Origin: Flavimobilis soli
GTDB lineage: Bacteria; Actinomycetota; Actinomycetes; Actinomycetales; Cellulomonadaceae
Direction: 5' to 3'
NCBI RefSeq assembly: GCF_002564025.1
Contig: NZ_PDJH01000001.1
Span: 372,001-436,000 of the forward strand
Length of the DNA stretch: 64,000 bases
Part shown: piece after piece, positions 1 to 8,633 of the stretch
Position numbering within the stretch: position 1 is the first letter of the stretch
Layout: every line of letters begins with the position of its first letter
Made by a program: the position numbers and the translations under genes
Notes under the pieces: model-generated
Seen by the model: the letters and a program-made list of their open reading frames with translations, nothing else
The model's database searches: none
What the model was told of the DNA's origin: nothing

Positions 1-1396
1 CCAGCAGCTCCTCGTCGGTCGGCTCGTAGGGCTCCTTGCACTTCGCGCAGAGCCGACGCGCGAGTCGCTGCGCGACGACGCAGTCGAGCGCCGACCCGAC
101 GAGGAACGGCTCGATGCCCATCTCGACGAGACGCGTGACGGCCGAGGGCGCGTCGTTCGTGTGCAGCGTCGAGAGGACGAGGTGACCGGTGAGCGCGGCC
201 TCGATCGCGATCTGCGCGGTCTCGTGGTCACGGATCTCACCGAGGAGCACGACGTCGGGGTCAGAACGCAGGATCGACCGGAGCGCGCCTGCGAAGGTCA
301 GGCCAGCCTTGGGGTTGACCTGGACCTGGTTGATGCCCGGGAGGCGGTACTCGACCGGGTCCTCGACGGTGATGACGTTGATCTCGGGGCGGGACACCGC
401 GTTGAGCGTCGCGTACAGGGTCGTCGACTTGCCCGAACCGGTCGGTCCCGTCACGAGGATCATGCCGTACGGCTTGCGGTACGCCTCGGAGTAGACCTCG
501 TAGTTCTCCTCGCCGAAGGACAGGTCTCGCAGGTCGAGGCTCGCCGTCGAGTTGTCGAGGATTCGCATGACGATCTTCTCGCCCCACACGGTGGGCAGCG
601 TCGCGACACGGAGGTCGATCTTGCGGCCGTTGTGCTGGACGGACATGCGGCCGTCCTGGGGCTTGCGCCGCTCGGCGATGTCGATGTCCGAGAGGATCTT
701 GACGCGCGAGATCACGCCGTTCTGGATCTGCTTGGGCGAGCGCTGCATCTCGTGGAGGACGCCGTCGATGCGGTACCGCACGCGCAGGTCGCCCTCGGTC
801 GGCTCGATGTGGATGTCCGACGCGCGGTCGGTGATCGCCTGGGTCACGAGGAGGTTGACGTACTTGACGATCGGTGCGTCGTCCTCGGTCGCGGAGCCGA
901 GGTTGGACAGGTCCATCTCGACCTCGTCCGAGATCTCTTCCTCGTACGCGTCGGCGAGCTCGTTGATCTCACCGTCGGCGCGGCAGTAGCGGTCGATGCC
1001 GCGGACGAGGTTGTCGTGCGCCGCGACCGCGGGGATGACGGGCATGCGCGCGACGGACTGCGCGTCATCGAGCGCCATGACGTTGCCCGGGTCAGCCATC
1101 GCGAGAACCATGCGGCCGTCTCGGATCTCGACCGGGAGGATCGTGTACCGGCGGCACATCGCGGTCGGCAGGAGCGCCACCGCCTGGCGGTCGACGGCGT
1201 GCTCGTCGAGATCGACGAACTCCATGCCGACCTGCGCGGCGAGCGCGCGCACGAGCTGGTCCTCGCTGAGGATCCCCAGCTCGACCAGCACACGTCCGAG
1301 GGAGGACCCTCGGACGATCTGCTCGTCGAGCGCTGTCATCAGCTGCGCCTCGTTGACAAGGCCTTCCTCGAGAAGGACCTCTCCGAGCTGCTTCAT
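1..1396 (-). CDS. pilB: Type II secretion / type IV pilus assembly ATPase (GspE/PilB family), 3' end cut by window edge
   Basis: Hexameric cytoplasmic ATPase that powers pilin assembly or pseudopilin-driven secretion. About 465 codons are visible; the C-terminus lies outside the window. An N-terminal T2SSE_N-type domain (MshEN-like, residues ~1-150) precedes the ATPase domain. Walker A GPTGSGKST is near residue 318, followed by an Asp box, a Walker B-like LLGEIRD and the His box STLHTNDA. Near the cut end a cysteine pair (LCAKC) begins the zinc-binding motif usual in PilB/GspE. The start at 1396 is an ATG with GAGG just upstream. It lies downstream of aroE on the same strand after a 96-bp gap, so it probably heads a pilus operon continuing off the left edge. 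PilB versus GspE cannot be settled without the following genes. Confidence 0.9.
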   Translation of the reverse strand, partial: MKQLGEVLLEEGLVNEAQLMTALDEQIVRGSSLGRVLVELGILSEDQLVRALAAQVGMEFVDLDEHAVDRQAVALLPTAMCRRYTILPVEIRDGRMVLAMADPGNVMALDDAQSVARMPVIPAVAAHDNLVRGIDRYCRADGEINELADAYEEEISDEVEMDLSNLGSATEDDAPIVKYVNLLVTQAITDRASDIHIEPTEGDLRVRYRIDGVLHEMQRSPKQIQNGVISRVKILSDIDIAERRKPQDGRMSVQHNGRKIDLRVATLPTVWGEKIVMRILDNSTASLDLRDLSFGEENYEVYSEAYRKPYGMILVTGPTGSGKSTTLYATLNAVSRPEINVITVEDPVEYRLPGINQVQVNPKAGLTFAGALRSILRSDPDVVLLGEIRDHETAQIAIEAALTGHLVLSTLHTNDAPSAVTRLVEMGIEPFLVGSALDCVVAQRLARRLCAKCKEPYEPTDEELL

Positions 1397-1492
1397 GTTG
1401 TTGCCTCGCTCACGACCTGGTGCACATCCTGTCCCGGATGTATCGGCGTGTTTGGGGCTCGACGTGAGTCCTGGGACCTACGTCCACGAATC
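1397..1492 (-). other. aroE-pilB intergenic gap
   Basis: A 96-bp gap between the aroE stop and the pilB start. It carries a GAGG ribosome-binding site next to the ATG. I see no convincing terminator hairpin or exact TANNNT -10 box, so whether pilB has its own promoter is unresolved. Confidence 0.3.
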
Positions 1493-2353
1493 TCACACAG
1501 CGTCGGCGGTGCGCGGTCCTTCGAGAGCAGCGTCGAGAGCGGCGGACATCGCCCCGACCGGGGCCGTCCGGCCGGTCATGAGCCGCACCTGCTCGGCGGC
1601 CTGGTGCAGGAGCATGCGCTCTCCGCCGGCGACGGCGCCGACGGGCGCCCATGCGGCACGGAGCGCCGAGGGACGGGGGTCGTAGACGACGTCGAGGAGC
1701 ACACCGAGGCGCTCGGGCGCAGCAGCGACGAGCTGTTCGGCGAGCGGGTCGGCGGCGTGCGCGGGAAGCGTCGAGACGACGACGTCGGCGGCGAGGATCG
1801 CGGGCAGCGCTGCGTCCATCTGGTGGAACGTGGGTTCGACGCCCATGCGGTGCGCGGCGCGACGGAGGGTCCCCGTGCGCGCGAGCGAGCGGACGTGGAC
1901 CGCGGGGCTCGTGATGCCGAGCTGACCGAGCGCAGCCAGAGCAGAGGCGGCCGTGGCGCCAGCGCCGAACACCACTCCCCTGGCAGGCGCGTCCCCGGAG
2001 GCGACTCCTGCCTCCTGGAGCGCGGCGACGATCCCGTAGACGTCGGTGTTCGCCCCGACGAGGGTCGCGCGCGAGCCTCCCGGCTGGAACAGGACGGTGT
2101 TCACGGCTCCCACGACCTCGGCGAGCGGTTCGACGTGGTCGAGCAGCCCGAGGATCGTCTGCTTGAGCGGCATCGTGAGGCTCAGACCGCCCCACTCAGG
2201 GCCGCACGACGCGACGAAGCCCGCCAGCTCGTGCTCGTCGACGTCGATCGCCTCGTACGTCCAGTCGAGGCCGAGCTCCGCGTACGCGGCCCGGTGGAGC
2301 ACCGGCGACAGCGAGTGCCCGACCGGGTGGCCGAGAACCGCTGCCCGGCTCAC
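1493..2353 (-). CDS. aroE: Shikimate dehydrogenase
   Basis: NADP-dependent reduction of 3-dehydroshikimate to shikimate in aromatic amino-acid synthesis; cytosolic, 286 aa, normal family length. The N-terminus has the substrate motif GHPVGHSLSP, followed by the catalytic-lysine segment LTMPLKQ and VGAVNT/NTD, which contact shikimate. A Rossmann segment VFGAGATAASAL binds the nucleotide; the usual GAGG is GAGA here. The GTG start at 2353 overlaps the mltG TGA by 4 nt (GTGA), indicating translational coupling. A longer in-frame reading upstream lies inside mltG and is not needed. The mltG-aroE order is typical of actinobacteria. Confidence 0.93.
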   Translation of the reverse strand: MSRAAVLGHPVGHSLSPVLHRAAYAELGLDWTYEAIDVDEHELAGFVASCGPEWGGLSLTMPLKQTILGLLDHVEPLAEVVGAVNTVLFQPGGSRATLVGANTDVYGIVAALQEAGVASGDAPARGVVFGAGATAASALAALGQLGITSPAVHVRSLARTGTLRRAAHRMGVEPTFHQMDAALPAILAADVVVSTLPAHAADPLAEQLVAAAPERLGVLLDVVYDPRPSALRAAWAPVGAVAGGERMLLHQAAEQVRLMTGRTAPVGAMSAALDAALEGPRTADAV

Positions 2354-3549
2354 TCCTCGTCCTCGGGATCCTTCGTCACCGGGTTGTCGCGCAGCCACTG
2401 CTGGTACTGCGCGACGCACTCCTGGTGCTGGGCGAACGTCTCCGTGAAGCACGTCTCCCCCGTCGTCGGGTTGACCGTGACGAAGAACAGCCAGTTGCCT
2501 TCCGGCGGGTCGAGCACGGCCTCGATGGACGCTCGTCCGGGGCTGTTGATCGGGCCTGGGGGCAGCCCGGTGTGCTTGTACGTGTTGTACGGGCTGTCGA
2601 TCTCGCGCTGCTCCGCTGTCGTCGTCGCGTTCGACGTCCGCTCTCCCGCGAGGTAGTGGATCGTCGAGTCGAAGCGCAGCGCCTCGTCGGTGGCGAGGCG
2701 GTTCTCGATGACGCGCGCGACCTTGCCGCGACCGTCGGCAGGCGCCTCGGCCTCGACGAGCGAGGCCTTCGTGAGCACCTTCTTGGCGTCCTTGAGCTTG
2801 ACGCCGAGGTCGTTGAGGTCGGAGACCTGCTTGGCGATCATCGTCGACAGGATCTGCTCGGCGGTCGAGTCGTTCGTGAAGGGGTAGCGCGCCGGTGCGA
2901 GCCAGCCCTCGACGTCGCCGTCCGCCTCCTTGGGCAGGCCGAGCGCCTCGGGGTCCTCGAGAGCCTTCTCGAAGTCAGCGGCGGGGATCGCGGTGACGCT
3001 CGCGAGCCGCTCGATCGTCGCCTCGATCGTGAGGCCCTCGCGGACGGTCACGCCGTCCTGCACGAGGTTACTCTTGTCGAGCATCGCCGAGAGAGCGCCT
3101 GCGGCGCTCATCTCCTTCATGAGGTTGTACGTGCCGTACTGCAGGTTCGGCTCGGAGCCGTTCGCGGCCGTGTAGTCCTTGATGGCCTGCGTGAACGCGG
3201 CCTGAGTCTTGATCACGCCAGCCTCCGCGAGGGCTGCTCCGATCGCGGCGCCCGAGGCACCCTTGGCGATCTGCACCTGGACCTCACCCGACCCCGGACC
3301 GGCGTAGTCCTCCGAGACGGACTCCTTCGCGAAGAAGCCGGGGACCGTCTTCATGACGAAGTACCCCGCGCCGCCGACGAGCGCGAGCGTCACGACGACG
3401 ATGATCGTGGTGCGGATCCGACGCGCACGACGACGCCGCCGCGCGACCGGGTTGTTCCGGCTCTGGGCACGCGTCATGGGGGCTGCAGCAGGGGCCGCCG
3501 CTCGTCGCTCGACGTTCGGCTGCTCCGGGCTGGAGAACAGGTCGCTCAC
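2350..3549 (-). CDS. mltG: Endolytic murein transglycosylase MltG (YceG-like)
   Basis: Membrane-anchored lytic transglycosylase that cleaves nascent peptidoglycan glycan strands and sets their length. 399 aa: a basic cytoplasmic N-terminus (poly-Arg around residues 35-44), one transmembrane helix (~46-66) and an extracytoplasmic YceG domain. The segment LVEAEAPADGRGKVARVIE matches the family's catalytic-glutamate region (VEKET in E. coli), followed by NRL and FDSTIHYL. The GTG at 3549 is chosen because AAGGAGG lies 10 nt upstream; longer readings run into ruvX. It is 43 bp from the ruvX stop and couples to aroE by overlap. Confidence 0.92.
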   Translation of the reverse strand: MSDLFSSPEQPNVERRAAAPAAAPMTRAQSRNNPVARRRRRARRIRTTIIVVVTLALVGGAGYFVMKTVPGFFAKESVSEDYAGPGSGEVQVQIAKGASGAAIGAALAEAGVIKTQAAFTQAIKDYTAANGSEPNLQYGTYNLMKEMSAAGALSAMLDKSNLVQDGVTVREGLTIEATIERLASVTAIPAADFEKALEDPEALGLPKEADGDVEGWLAPARYPFTNDSTAEQILSTMIAKQVSDLNDLGVKLKDAKKVLTKASLVEAEAPADGRGKVARVIENRLATDEALRFDSTIHYLAGERTSNATTTAEQREIDSPYNTYKHTGLPPGPINSPGRASIEAVLDPPEGNWLFFVTVNPTTGETCFTETFAQHQECVAQYQQWLRDNPVTKDPEDEE

Positions 3550-3592
3550 AGCGTGTGCGCCTCCTTGTTCGTCGTCGTTCGTCTCGGGTGTG

Positions 3593-4087
3593 TCATCCGT
3601 CGAGCTCCACCGGCTCCCCTGCGCGCCGGCCGGACGCTCGCTCGGCGTCGAGCGCAGACTGCAGGATGACCACGGCGGCCACCTGGTCCACGACCGCACG
3701 GTGCTTGCGGCCCGCACGACCGGACGCGTGCAGCGCCTGGTGCGCCGTGACCGACGTCATGCGCTCGTCGACCATCCGTACCTCGACAGGTGCGACGGTA
3801 CGGGCCAGCGTCGCGGCGTAGTCGCGCGCCGCTGCGGAGGCCGCACCCTCGGTGCCCTTGAGGTGCCGTGGCAAGCCAACGTACACCACCTGTGCACCGC
3901 GTTCGGCGACCTCACGCGCTATCTGCGCGACATCTGCCGAGATTGCTCCCGGCTCCTTCGGGGTGGCCGCGCGCGCGAGCGTCTCGACCGGGGTGGCGAT
4001 GAGCCCGTCCGGGTCGCTCGAGGCGAGCCCGACCCGGACGGAGCCGACGTCGACGCCCATGCGGGCGCCCCGGACGAGGCCGCTCAC
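3593..4087 (-). CDS. ruvX: Holliday junction resolvase-like / pre-16S rRNA nuclease YqgF (RuvX)
   Basis: RNase H-fold protein of the YqgF family (164 aa), associated with pre-16S rRNA 5'-end processing and sometimes called a putative Holliday junction resolvase. It opens with GVDVGSVRVGLA, holding the first acidic metal ligand, then YVGLPRHLKG, MVDERMTSV, and finally a D in VVDQVAAVVILQ completing the acidic set. The GTG start at 4087 lies 4 nt after the alaS stop, so it is translated from the alaS message. alaS-ruvX-mltG-aroE is a conserved actinobacterial string. Confidence 0.92.
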   Translation of the reverse strand: MSGLVRGARMGVDVGSVRVGLASSDPDGLIATPVETLARAATPKEPGAISADVAQIAREVAERGAQVVYVGLPRHLKGTEGAASAAARDYAATLARTVAPVEVRMVDERMTSVTAHQALHASGRAGRKHRAVVDQVAAVVILQSALDAERASGRRAGEPVELDG

Positions 4088-4091
4088 CGGC

Positions 4092-6782
4092 TCAGCCGCG
4101 CGACTCGACAGCAGCGACGATCGCGGAGAGCGCCTCGGCGCCCGCCTCGACCTTCGTGCCGCCACCCTGCGCGACGTCGTCCTTGCCGCCACCGCCACCG
4201 CCGAGGACCGCGGTCGCGACCTTGACGAGGGCACCGGCGCGCACGCCCGCGTCGCGGGCGCCAGCGTTCGTCGCGACGACGACGAGCGGACGGCCGTTCG
4301 CGACGCCGAGCACCGCCACGGCCGCCGGGGCGGAGTCACCGAGGCGCGAGCGGACGTCGAGAGCGAGCACGCGCAGGTCGTCAGCACCCGCGACCTCACC
4401 GGCGTCGGCCGTCACGACCCGCACGCCCGCCGCGTCGACCGCGGAGTCGACGAGCGCGGCGGCGCGAGCGAGGAGCTGGCTCTGGCGCAGCGCAGCGACC
4501 TCCTTCTCGGCCTCCTTGAGGCGCGCCATGAGGGAGGAGATGCGCTCGGGCAGCTCCTCACCACGGGCGTTGAGCATGCCGGAGATCTGGCCGACGATCG
4601 CACGCTCCTTGGCCTGGAACCCGTACGCCCCAGCACCCACGAGAGCATCGACGCGGCGCACGCCGGACCCGATCGAGGACTCACCGAGCAGCGTCACGAG
4701 ACCCAGCTCGCCCGACTGCTTGACGTGCGTTCCGGCGCACAGCTCGCGCGACCAGTCGCCGCCGATCGAGACGACGCGCACGCGGTCGCCGTACTTCTCG
4801 CCGAAGAGGGCCATCGCGCCGAGCGCGCGGGCCTCGTCGAGCGACATGATCTGCTCGGTGACCTCGAGGTTCTCCTGGAGGCGCGTGTTGACGCGCTCCT
4901 CGATCTCGGCGAGCGCGCTCGCCGGCACGGCCTGACCCCGGCGGAAGTCGAAACGGATGCGGCTCGGAGCGTTCTCGGAACCGGCCTGCGTCGCGTCCTT
5001 CCCGAGCGTCTCCTGGAGCGCCTTGTGGATGAGGTGGGTCCCGGAGTGGGCACGAGTGATCGCGGTGCGGCGCGGGACGTCGATCGACGCCTGGCCCGAC
5101 TCGCCGAGGGTCACGGTGCCGTCGACGAGGCGACCGCGGTGGACGTTGAGGCCCTTGATGGGTGCCTGGACGTCGTCGACCTCGATGCGAGCGCCGCCGT
5201 CGAGCATGATCTCGCCGTGGTCGGCGAGCTGGCCGCCCGCCTCGGCGTAGAACGGCGTGCGGTCGAGGATGACCTCGACGTCGGCCGGAGCCGTGACGGT
5301 CGGCGCCGGGACGCCGTCGACGAGGAGACCCACGACCGTCGAGCGGGACGTGAGGTCGGTGTAGCCGAGGAACTCGACGGGCGCGTCGAGCGAGGTGCGC
5401 ACCGACTCGTAGGCCGCCGTGTCCGTGTGGCCGGTCTTCTTCGCGACCGCGTCAGCGCGCGCGCGAGCCTTCTGCTCAGCCATGAGCGAGCGGAACGCGG
5501 CCTCGTCGACCTGGACGCCCTGCTCGGACGCCATCTCGAGGGTGAGGTCGATCGGGAAGCCGTACGTGTCGTGGAGCGCGAACGCCTGCTCGCCGCCGAG
5601 GACGGGGGTCGCTCCCCCGGCCGACGACTTGGCGCGGGCGACAGCCGTGTCGAGGATCGTCGTGCCCGAGGCGAGCGTGCGCAGGAACGCGTCCTCCTCG
5701 CCGTACGCGACCTGGCTGATCCGGTCGAACTCGGTCTCGAGGATCGGGTAGGAGGCCTTCATGGCCTCCATCGACACGGGGAGGAGCTCCGGCAGGGCCG
5801 TCTCCTGGACGCCGAGCAGGCGCAGCGAACGGACCGCGCGGCGCACGACGCGGCGCAGCACGTAGCCACGGCCCTCGTTCGAGGGGCGCACGCCGTCCGA
5901 GATGAGCATGAGCGACGAGCGGACGTGGTCCGCGATGACACGCATGCGCACGTCGTCGTCGGTGTCGGCGCCGTACCGCTTGCCGGTGATCTGCTCGGTC
6001 GCCGCGATGACCGGGTAGACCTCGTCGATCTCGTACATGTTCTGCTTGCCCTGCATGAGGAAGGCAAGCCGCTCGAGGCCGGCACCGGTGTCGATCGCCT
6101 TCTGGTCGAGCTCGCGGATGAGCGGGTAGTCCTTGCCCTTGCCCTCGCCGCGAAGGTACTGGTCGAAGACGAGGTTCCAGACCTCGAGGTAGCGGTCGCC
6201 GCCCGGGTCGACGTTGCCGCCGACGGCCTCGGGGCCGTACTCGGGGCCGCGATCGACGTGGAACTCGGCGCACGGGCCGGCGGGGCCGGGCTGACCCGTG
6301 TCCCAGAAGTTCTCCTCGCGCGGCAGGCGGACGATGTGGGCCGGGTCCATGCCGATCTTGCGCGTGAGCACGTCGAACGACTCGGTGTCCTGGTCCCAGA
6401 GGGTCACCCAGAGCTTGTCGCCGTCGAAGCCGTAGCCGCCGTCCACCTGCGAATTGGTGAGCAGCTCCCACGCGAAGTCGATCGCGCCTTCCTTGAAGTA
6501 GTCGCCGAACGAGAAGTTGCCGTTCATCTGGAAGAACGTGCCGTGACGCGTCGTCTTGCCGACGTTCTCGATGTCGTTCGTGCGGATGCACTTCTGCACG
6601 CTCGCGATGCGCGGGTGCGGCGACTGCTCGGTTCCGATGATGTACGGGATGAACGGGACCATGCCCGCGACCGTGAACAGGAGCGAGGGGTCGGGCGAGA
6701 TCAGCGACGTGCTCGGTGCCACGTGGTGGCCGCGCTCGGAGAAGTAGTCGAGCCAACGCTGGCGGATCTCGGCGGTACGCAT
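4092..6782 (-). CDS. alaS: Alanine--tRNA ligase
   Basis: Charges tRNA-Ala; 896 aa, full length. The N-terminal class II catalytic domain starts at EIRQRWLDYFSERGH and includes LLFTVAGMVPF and the motif 2 region RHGTFFQMNGNFSFGDYF. The editing domain has the zinc and active-site ligands HxxxH (THLIH, ~residue 582) and CAGTH (~683), so it is predicted editing-competent. A C-terminal glycine-rich C-Ala segment (GGGGGGKDDVAQGGG) completes it. The ATG at 6782 has GAGG about 6 nt upstream. It lies downstream of two small membrane-associated proteins in a DUF948-DUF6167-alaS-ruvX-mltG-aroE operon. Confidence 0.97.
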   Translation of the reverse strand: MRTAEIRQRWLDYFSERGHHVAPSTSLISPDPSLLFTVAGMVPFIPYIIGTEQSPHPRIASVQKCIRTNDIENVGKTTRHGTFFQMNGNFSFGDYFKEGAIDFAWELLTNSQVDGGYGFDGDKLWVTLWDQDTESFDVLTRKIGMDPAHIVRLPREENFWDTGQPGPAGPCAEFHVDRGPEYGPEAVGGNVDPGGDRYLEVWNLVFDQYLRGEGKGKDYPLIRELDQKAIDTGAGLERLAFLMQGKQNMYEIDEVYPVIAATEQITGKRYGADTDDDVRMRVIADHVRSSLMLISDGVRPSNEGRGYVLRRVVRRAVRSLRLLGVQETALPELLPVSMEAMKASYPILETEFDRISQVAYGEEDAFLRTLASGTTILDTAVARAKSSAGGATPVLGGEQAFALHDTYGFPIDLTLEMASEQGVQVDEAAFRSLMAEQKARARADAVAKKTGHTDTAAYESVRTSLDAPVEFLGYTDLTSRSTVVGLLVDGVPAPTVTAPADVEVILDRTPFYAEAGGQLADHGEIMLDGGARIEVDDVQAPIKGLNVHRGRLVDGTVTLGESGQASIDVPRRTAITRAHSGTHLIHKALQETLGKDATQAGSENAPSRIRFDFRRGQAVPASALAEIEERVNTRLQENLEVTEQIMSLDEARALGAMALFGEKYGDRVRVVSIGGDWSRELCAGTHVKQSGELGLVTLLGESSIGSGVRRVDALVGAGAYGFQAKERAIVGQISGMLNARGEELPERISSLMARLKEAEKEVAALRQSQLLARAAALVDSAVDAAGVRVVTADAGEVAGADDLRVLALDVRSRLGDSAPAAVAVLGVANGRPLVVVATNAGARDAGVRAGALVKVATAVLGGGGGGKDDVAQGGGTKVEAGAEALSAIVAAVESRG

Positions 6783-6851
6783 CTTGTCCTCTGGATTCGT
6801 GTGGTGGTGCGGGCCCGGCGACCACGGTCGCTCGCCAGGCGGGGGAAGTGA

Positions 6852-7262
6852 CTAGAAGGAGTAGGGCAGGTCGCCGTCGACGTCGTCGTCGTCGACCCGC
6901 GGGTCCTGGCCGGGCACAGCGCTGCCGCTGACGGGCTCTGCACCCCATCGGGCGGCAGTGCGGGCCTGCTCCCGGTCGTGACGAGAGGGCCGGGCGCCTC
7001 GCTCCGGTGCGGCCTGGCCGGGCGCGAGGAGCGCCGAGCCGAGCTGCTGCTCGCGCTCCGCCGCGGCGGAGCGTAGGTCGTCGCCGAACGACGCGACGCT
7101 CGCGCGCGCCCGCTCGGCGAACGTGCTGGCGCGCTCCCCCAAGTCGTCGACCGCTCGGCCGACGACGGCAGGCGGGCTGTAGCGCTCACGGAGCTGCTGG
7201 GCCTTGCGCACCGCGTAGAGCGTGCCTCCGATGCCGACTGCCACCCAGACGAGGCGCCTCAT
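6852..7262 (-). CDS. Small conserved membrane-associated protein (DUF6167-like)
   Basis: 136 aa, function unknown. A short hydrophobic N-terminal segment (~4-18) is followed by a charged helical, possibly amphipathic stretch (residues ~25-80) and an acidic tail with four consecutive aspartates. Its ATG overlaps the TGA of the upstream DUF948 gene by 4 nt (ATGA), and alaS follows 69 bp downstream. A small protein in this exact place between DUF948 and alaS is usual in actinobacteria; the DUF6167 label rests on context and length. It probably works with the DUF948 protein at the membrane. Confidence 0.7.
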   Translation of the reverse strand: MRRLVWVAVGIGGTLYAVRKAQQLRERYSPPAVVGRAVDDLGERASTFAERARASVASFGDDLRSAAAEREQQLGSALLAPGQAAPERGARPSRHDREQARTAARWGAEPVSGSAVPGQDPRVDDDDVDGDLPYSF

Positions 7263-7696
7263 CGCGCGTCCCTGCGCCCGGTGCGGCCGCGCTCGGGCCG
7301 CAAGGTGGGCTCGGGAGCCGGCGAGTCGTCGGGGTCGACGCCGCGCATGCGGGACCATGCTCGGCTCGAGGCCTTCTGGAAGCCGTACGCAGCCGACGCG
7401 ACCTTGATGAGCGGACCGCCGAGCACGGACGAGTACAGCGCGGCGAGGGCCGACACGTTCTCGGAGACCTGGGCGGCCGACGTCGTGATCGTGTCGACCT
7501 TGGCGAGCTGGGCGTTCGTGCCCGAGACCGTCTCGACGGCCTCGTCCAGGATCGGCACCGAGTGGTCCGTGAGCTCCTTGATCGACTCGCGCGCCTCGTC
7601 GAACACCCGGCCGAGCTTGAGCAGCGGCACTGCGAGCAGACCGACGAGCGCGACGAACGCCACGGCTGCGATGAGACCGGCGATGTCTCCGATCAT
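7259..7696 (-). CDS. DUF948 family membrane protein
   Basis: 145 aa. One N-terminal transmembrane helix (~5-27) is followed by a coiled-coil-like region rich in SIKELTDH and TVSGTNAQLAKVDTI patterns, as in DUF948 proteins, which resemble short methyl-accepting or general-stress membrane proteins. The C-terminus is Pro/Arg-rich. The ATG at 7696 has a strong GAGGAG ribosome-binding site. It appears to head the operon running to aroE and is separated from rpsD by a terminator hairpin and a candidate promoter. The molecular role is not established. Confidence 0.8.
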   Translation of the reverse strand: MIGDIAGLIAAVAFVALVGLLAVPLLKLGRVFDEARESIKELTDHSVPILDEAVETVSGTNAQLAKVDTITTSAAQVSENVSALAALYSSVLGGPLIKVASAAYGFQKASSRAWSRMRGVDPDDSPAPEPTLRPERGRTGRRDAR

Positions 7697-7732
7697 TTCT
7701 GCTCCTCGGGTGGGTGACGGTGGCCGTGAAGA

Positions 7733-7738
7733 ACTCTA
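7733..7738 (-). promoter_or_regulatory. Candidate -10 box for the DUF948-alaS-mltG-aroE operon
   Basis: TAGAGT on the minus strand matches the actinobacterial TANNNT -10 consensus and lies about 37 nt upstream of the DUF948 ATG, in the gap after the rpsD terminator. No clear -35 hexamer is visible. Inference from position and motif only. Confidence 0.4.
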
Positions 7739-7797
7739 CCTGCGCGGCCCGGGGAAAGCGTGCAGCACTGCCGGGCACCGGGACGCTCCGGAGATGC

Positions 7798-7837
7798 GGA
7801 ACGCCCCGCCCGCTGCGAGCAGCGGACAGGGCGTTCC
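7798..7837 (-). terminator. rpsD terminator hairpin
   Basis: An approximately 18-bp inverted repeat with few mismatches and a 4-nt loop (arms beginning ggaacgcccc and ending ggggcgttcc-like) starts 13 bp after the rpsD stop. There is no U-tract after it on the minus strand, which is common in high-GC actinobacteria. Confidence 0.75.
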
Positions 7838-7849
7838 AGGAGCGAGCGA

Positions 7850-8476
7850 TCAGCGCGAGTAGTGCTCGACGACGAGCTGGACCTCGCACGTCACGGGGAC
7901 CTCGGCGCGCTTCGGGCGACGCACGAGCGTGAACGAGAGCTTCTCGAGCTGGACGTCCAGGTAGGCCGGGACGGCCGGGAGGACGTCGCGGTGGGCGCCG
8001 GCAGCGGCGACCTGGAACGGCGTGGTGGCCTGGCTCTTCGGCTTGACCTGGACCGTCTGGCCCGGCTTCACCTTGAACGAGGGGCGGTCGACGATCTTGC
8101 CGTCGACGAGGATGTGGCGGTGCACGACGGCCTGGCGTGCCTGGAGGATCGTGCGGGCGAAGCCGGCACGGAGCACGAGCGCGTCGAGGCGGGTCTCGAG
8201 GATCTCGACGAGGGCCTCACCGGTCAGACCGGCGTCCTTGCGAGCCTCCTCGAACGCACGGGCCATCTGCTTCTCGCGGAGGCCGTACTGGGCGCGCAGA
8301 CGCTGCTTCTCGCGAAGACGGACCGCGTAGTCGGACTCGGTGCGGCGACGGGCGCGGCCGTGCTCACCGGGCGGGTAGGGACGCTTCTCGAAGTGCTTGA
8401 CGGCCTTCGGGGTGAGCGCGATGCCGAGGGCACGGCTCAGACGCACCTGGCGGCGCGAACGGGTCACAGAGGACAC
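7850..8476 (-). CDS. rpsD: 30S ribosomal protein S4
   Basis: Primary 16S rRNA-binding protein that nucleates 30S assembly; 208 aa. The N-terminal part contains RPYPPGEHG and YAVRLREKQRLRAQYGL, and the S4 RNA-binding domain is LETRLDALVLRAGFA ... ARQAVVHRHILVDG. It lacks the N-terminal CxxC zinc cysteines, so it is a zinc-independent (C-minus) paralog type. The GTG at 8476 gives MSSVTRSRRQ; a GTG three codons in is an alternative. It is monocistronic here: a terminator follows and a leader of about 150 nt precedes. Confidence 0.96.
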   Translation of the reverse strand: MSSVTRSRRQVRLSRALGIALTPKAVKHFEKRPYPPGEHGRARRRTESDYAVRLREKQRLRAQYGLREKQMARAFEEARKDAGLTGEALVEILETRLDALVLRAGFARTILQARQAVVHRHILVDGKIVDRPSFKVKPGQTVQVKPKSQATTPFQVAAAGAHRDVLPAVPAYLDVQLEKLSFTLVRRPKRAEVPVTCEVQLVVEHYSR

Positions 8477-8633
8477 GGCTTTTCCATCCTGTCGTTCGAT
8501 GTTCTGACGTCACACCCGCTCCTCGTGGAGGTGCGGGCGTGGGACCAGCCGGAGCGCCGCAGCCACCCGTCGAGGGCGGTGTGCGAGCGAACGGGGCCGA
8601 GGTCCCAGGTGTGCCACAGCGGGCAACCTGTCT
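8477..8633 (-). promoter_or_regulatory. rpsD 5' leader, possible S4 autoregulatory site
   Basis: A 157-bp non-coding stretch between the rarA stop and the rpsD start. It contains a hairpin at 8515-8537 (CCCGC-CCTC type stem with one mismatch and a 3-nt loop). S4 autoregulates its own mRNA in several bacteria by binding a leader structure. A comparable role here is inference; the sequence matches no leader I can name. Confidence 0.35.

Noticed and set aside
161-2656. 831-aa plus-strand open frame over pilB-aroE
   Set aside because: Arg/Asp/Val-rich antisense shadow of two recognisable minus-strand genes; typical GC-driven long frame.
3852-6851. 999-aa plus-strand open frame opposite alaS
   Set aside because: Lies wholly antisense to alaS, with the repetitive Arg/Ala/Asp composition of a shadow frame.
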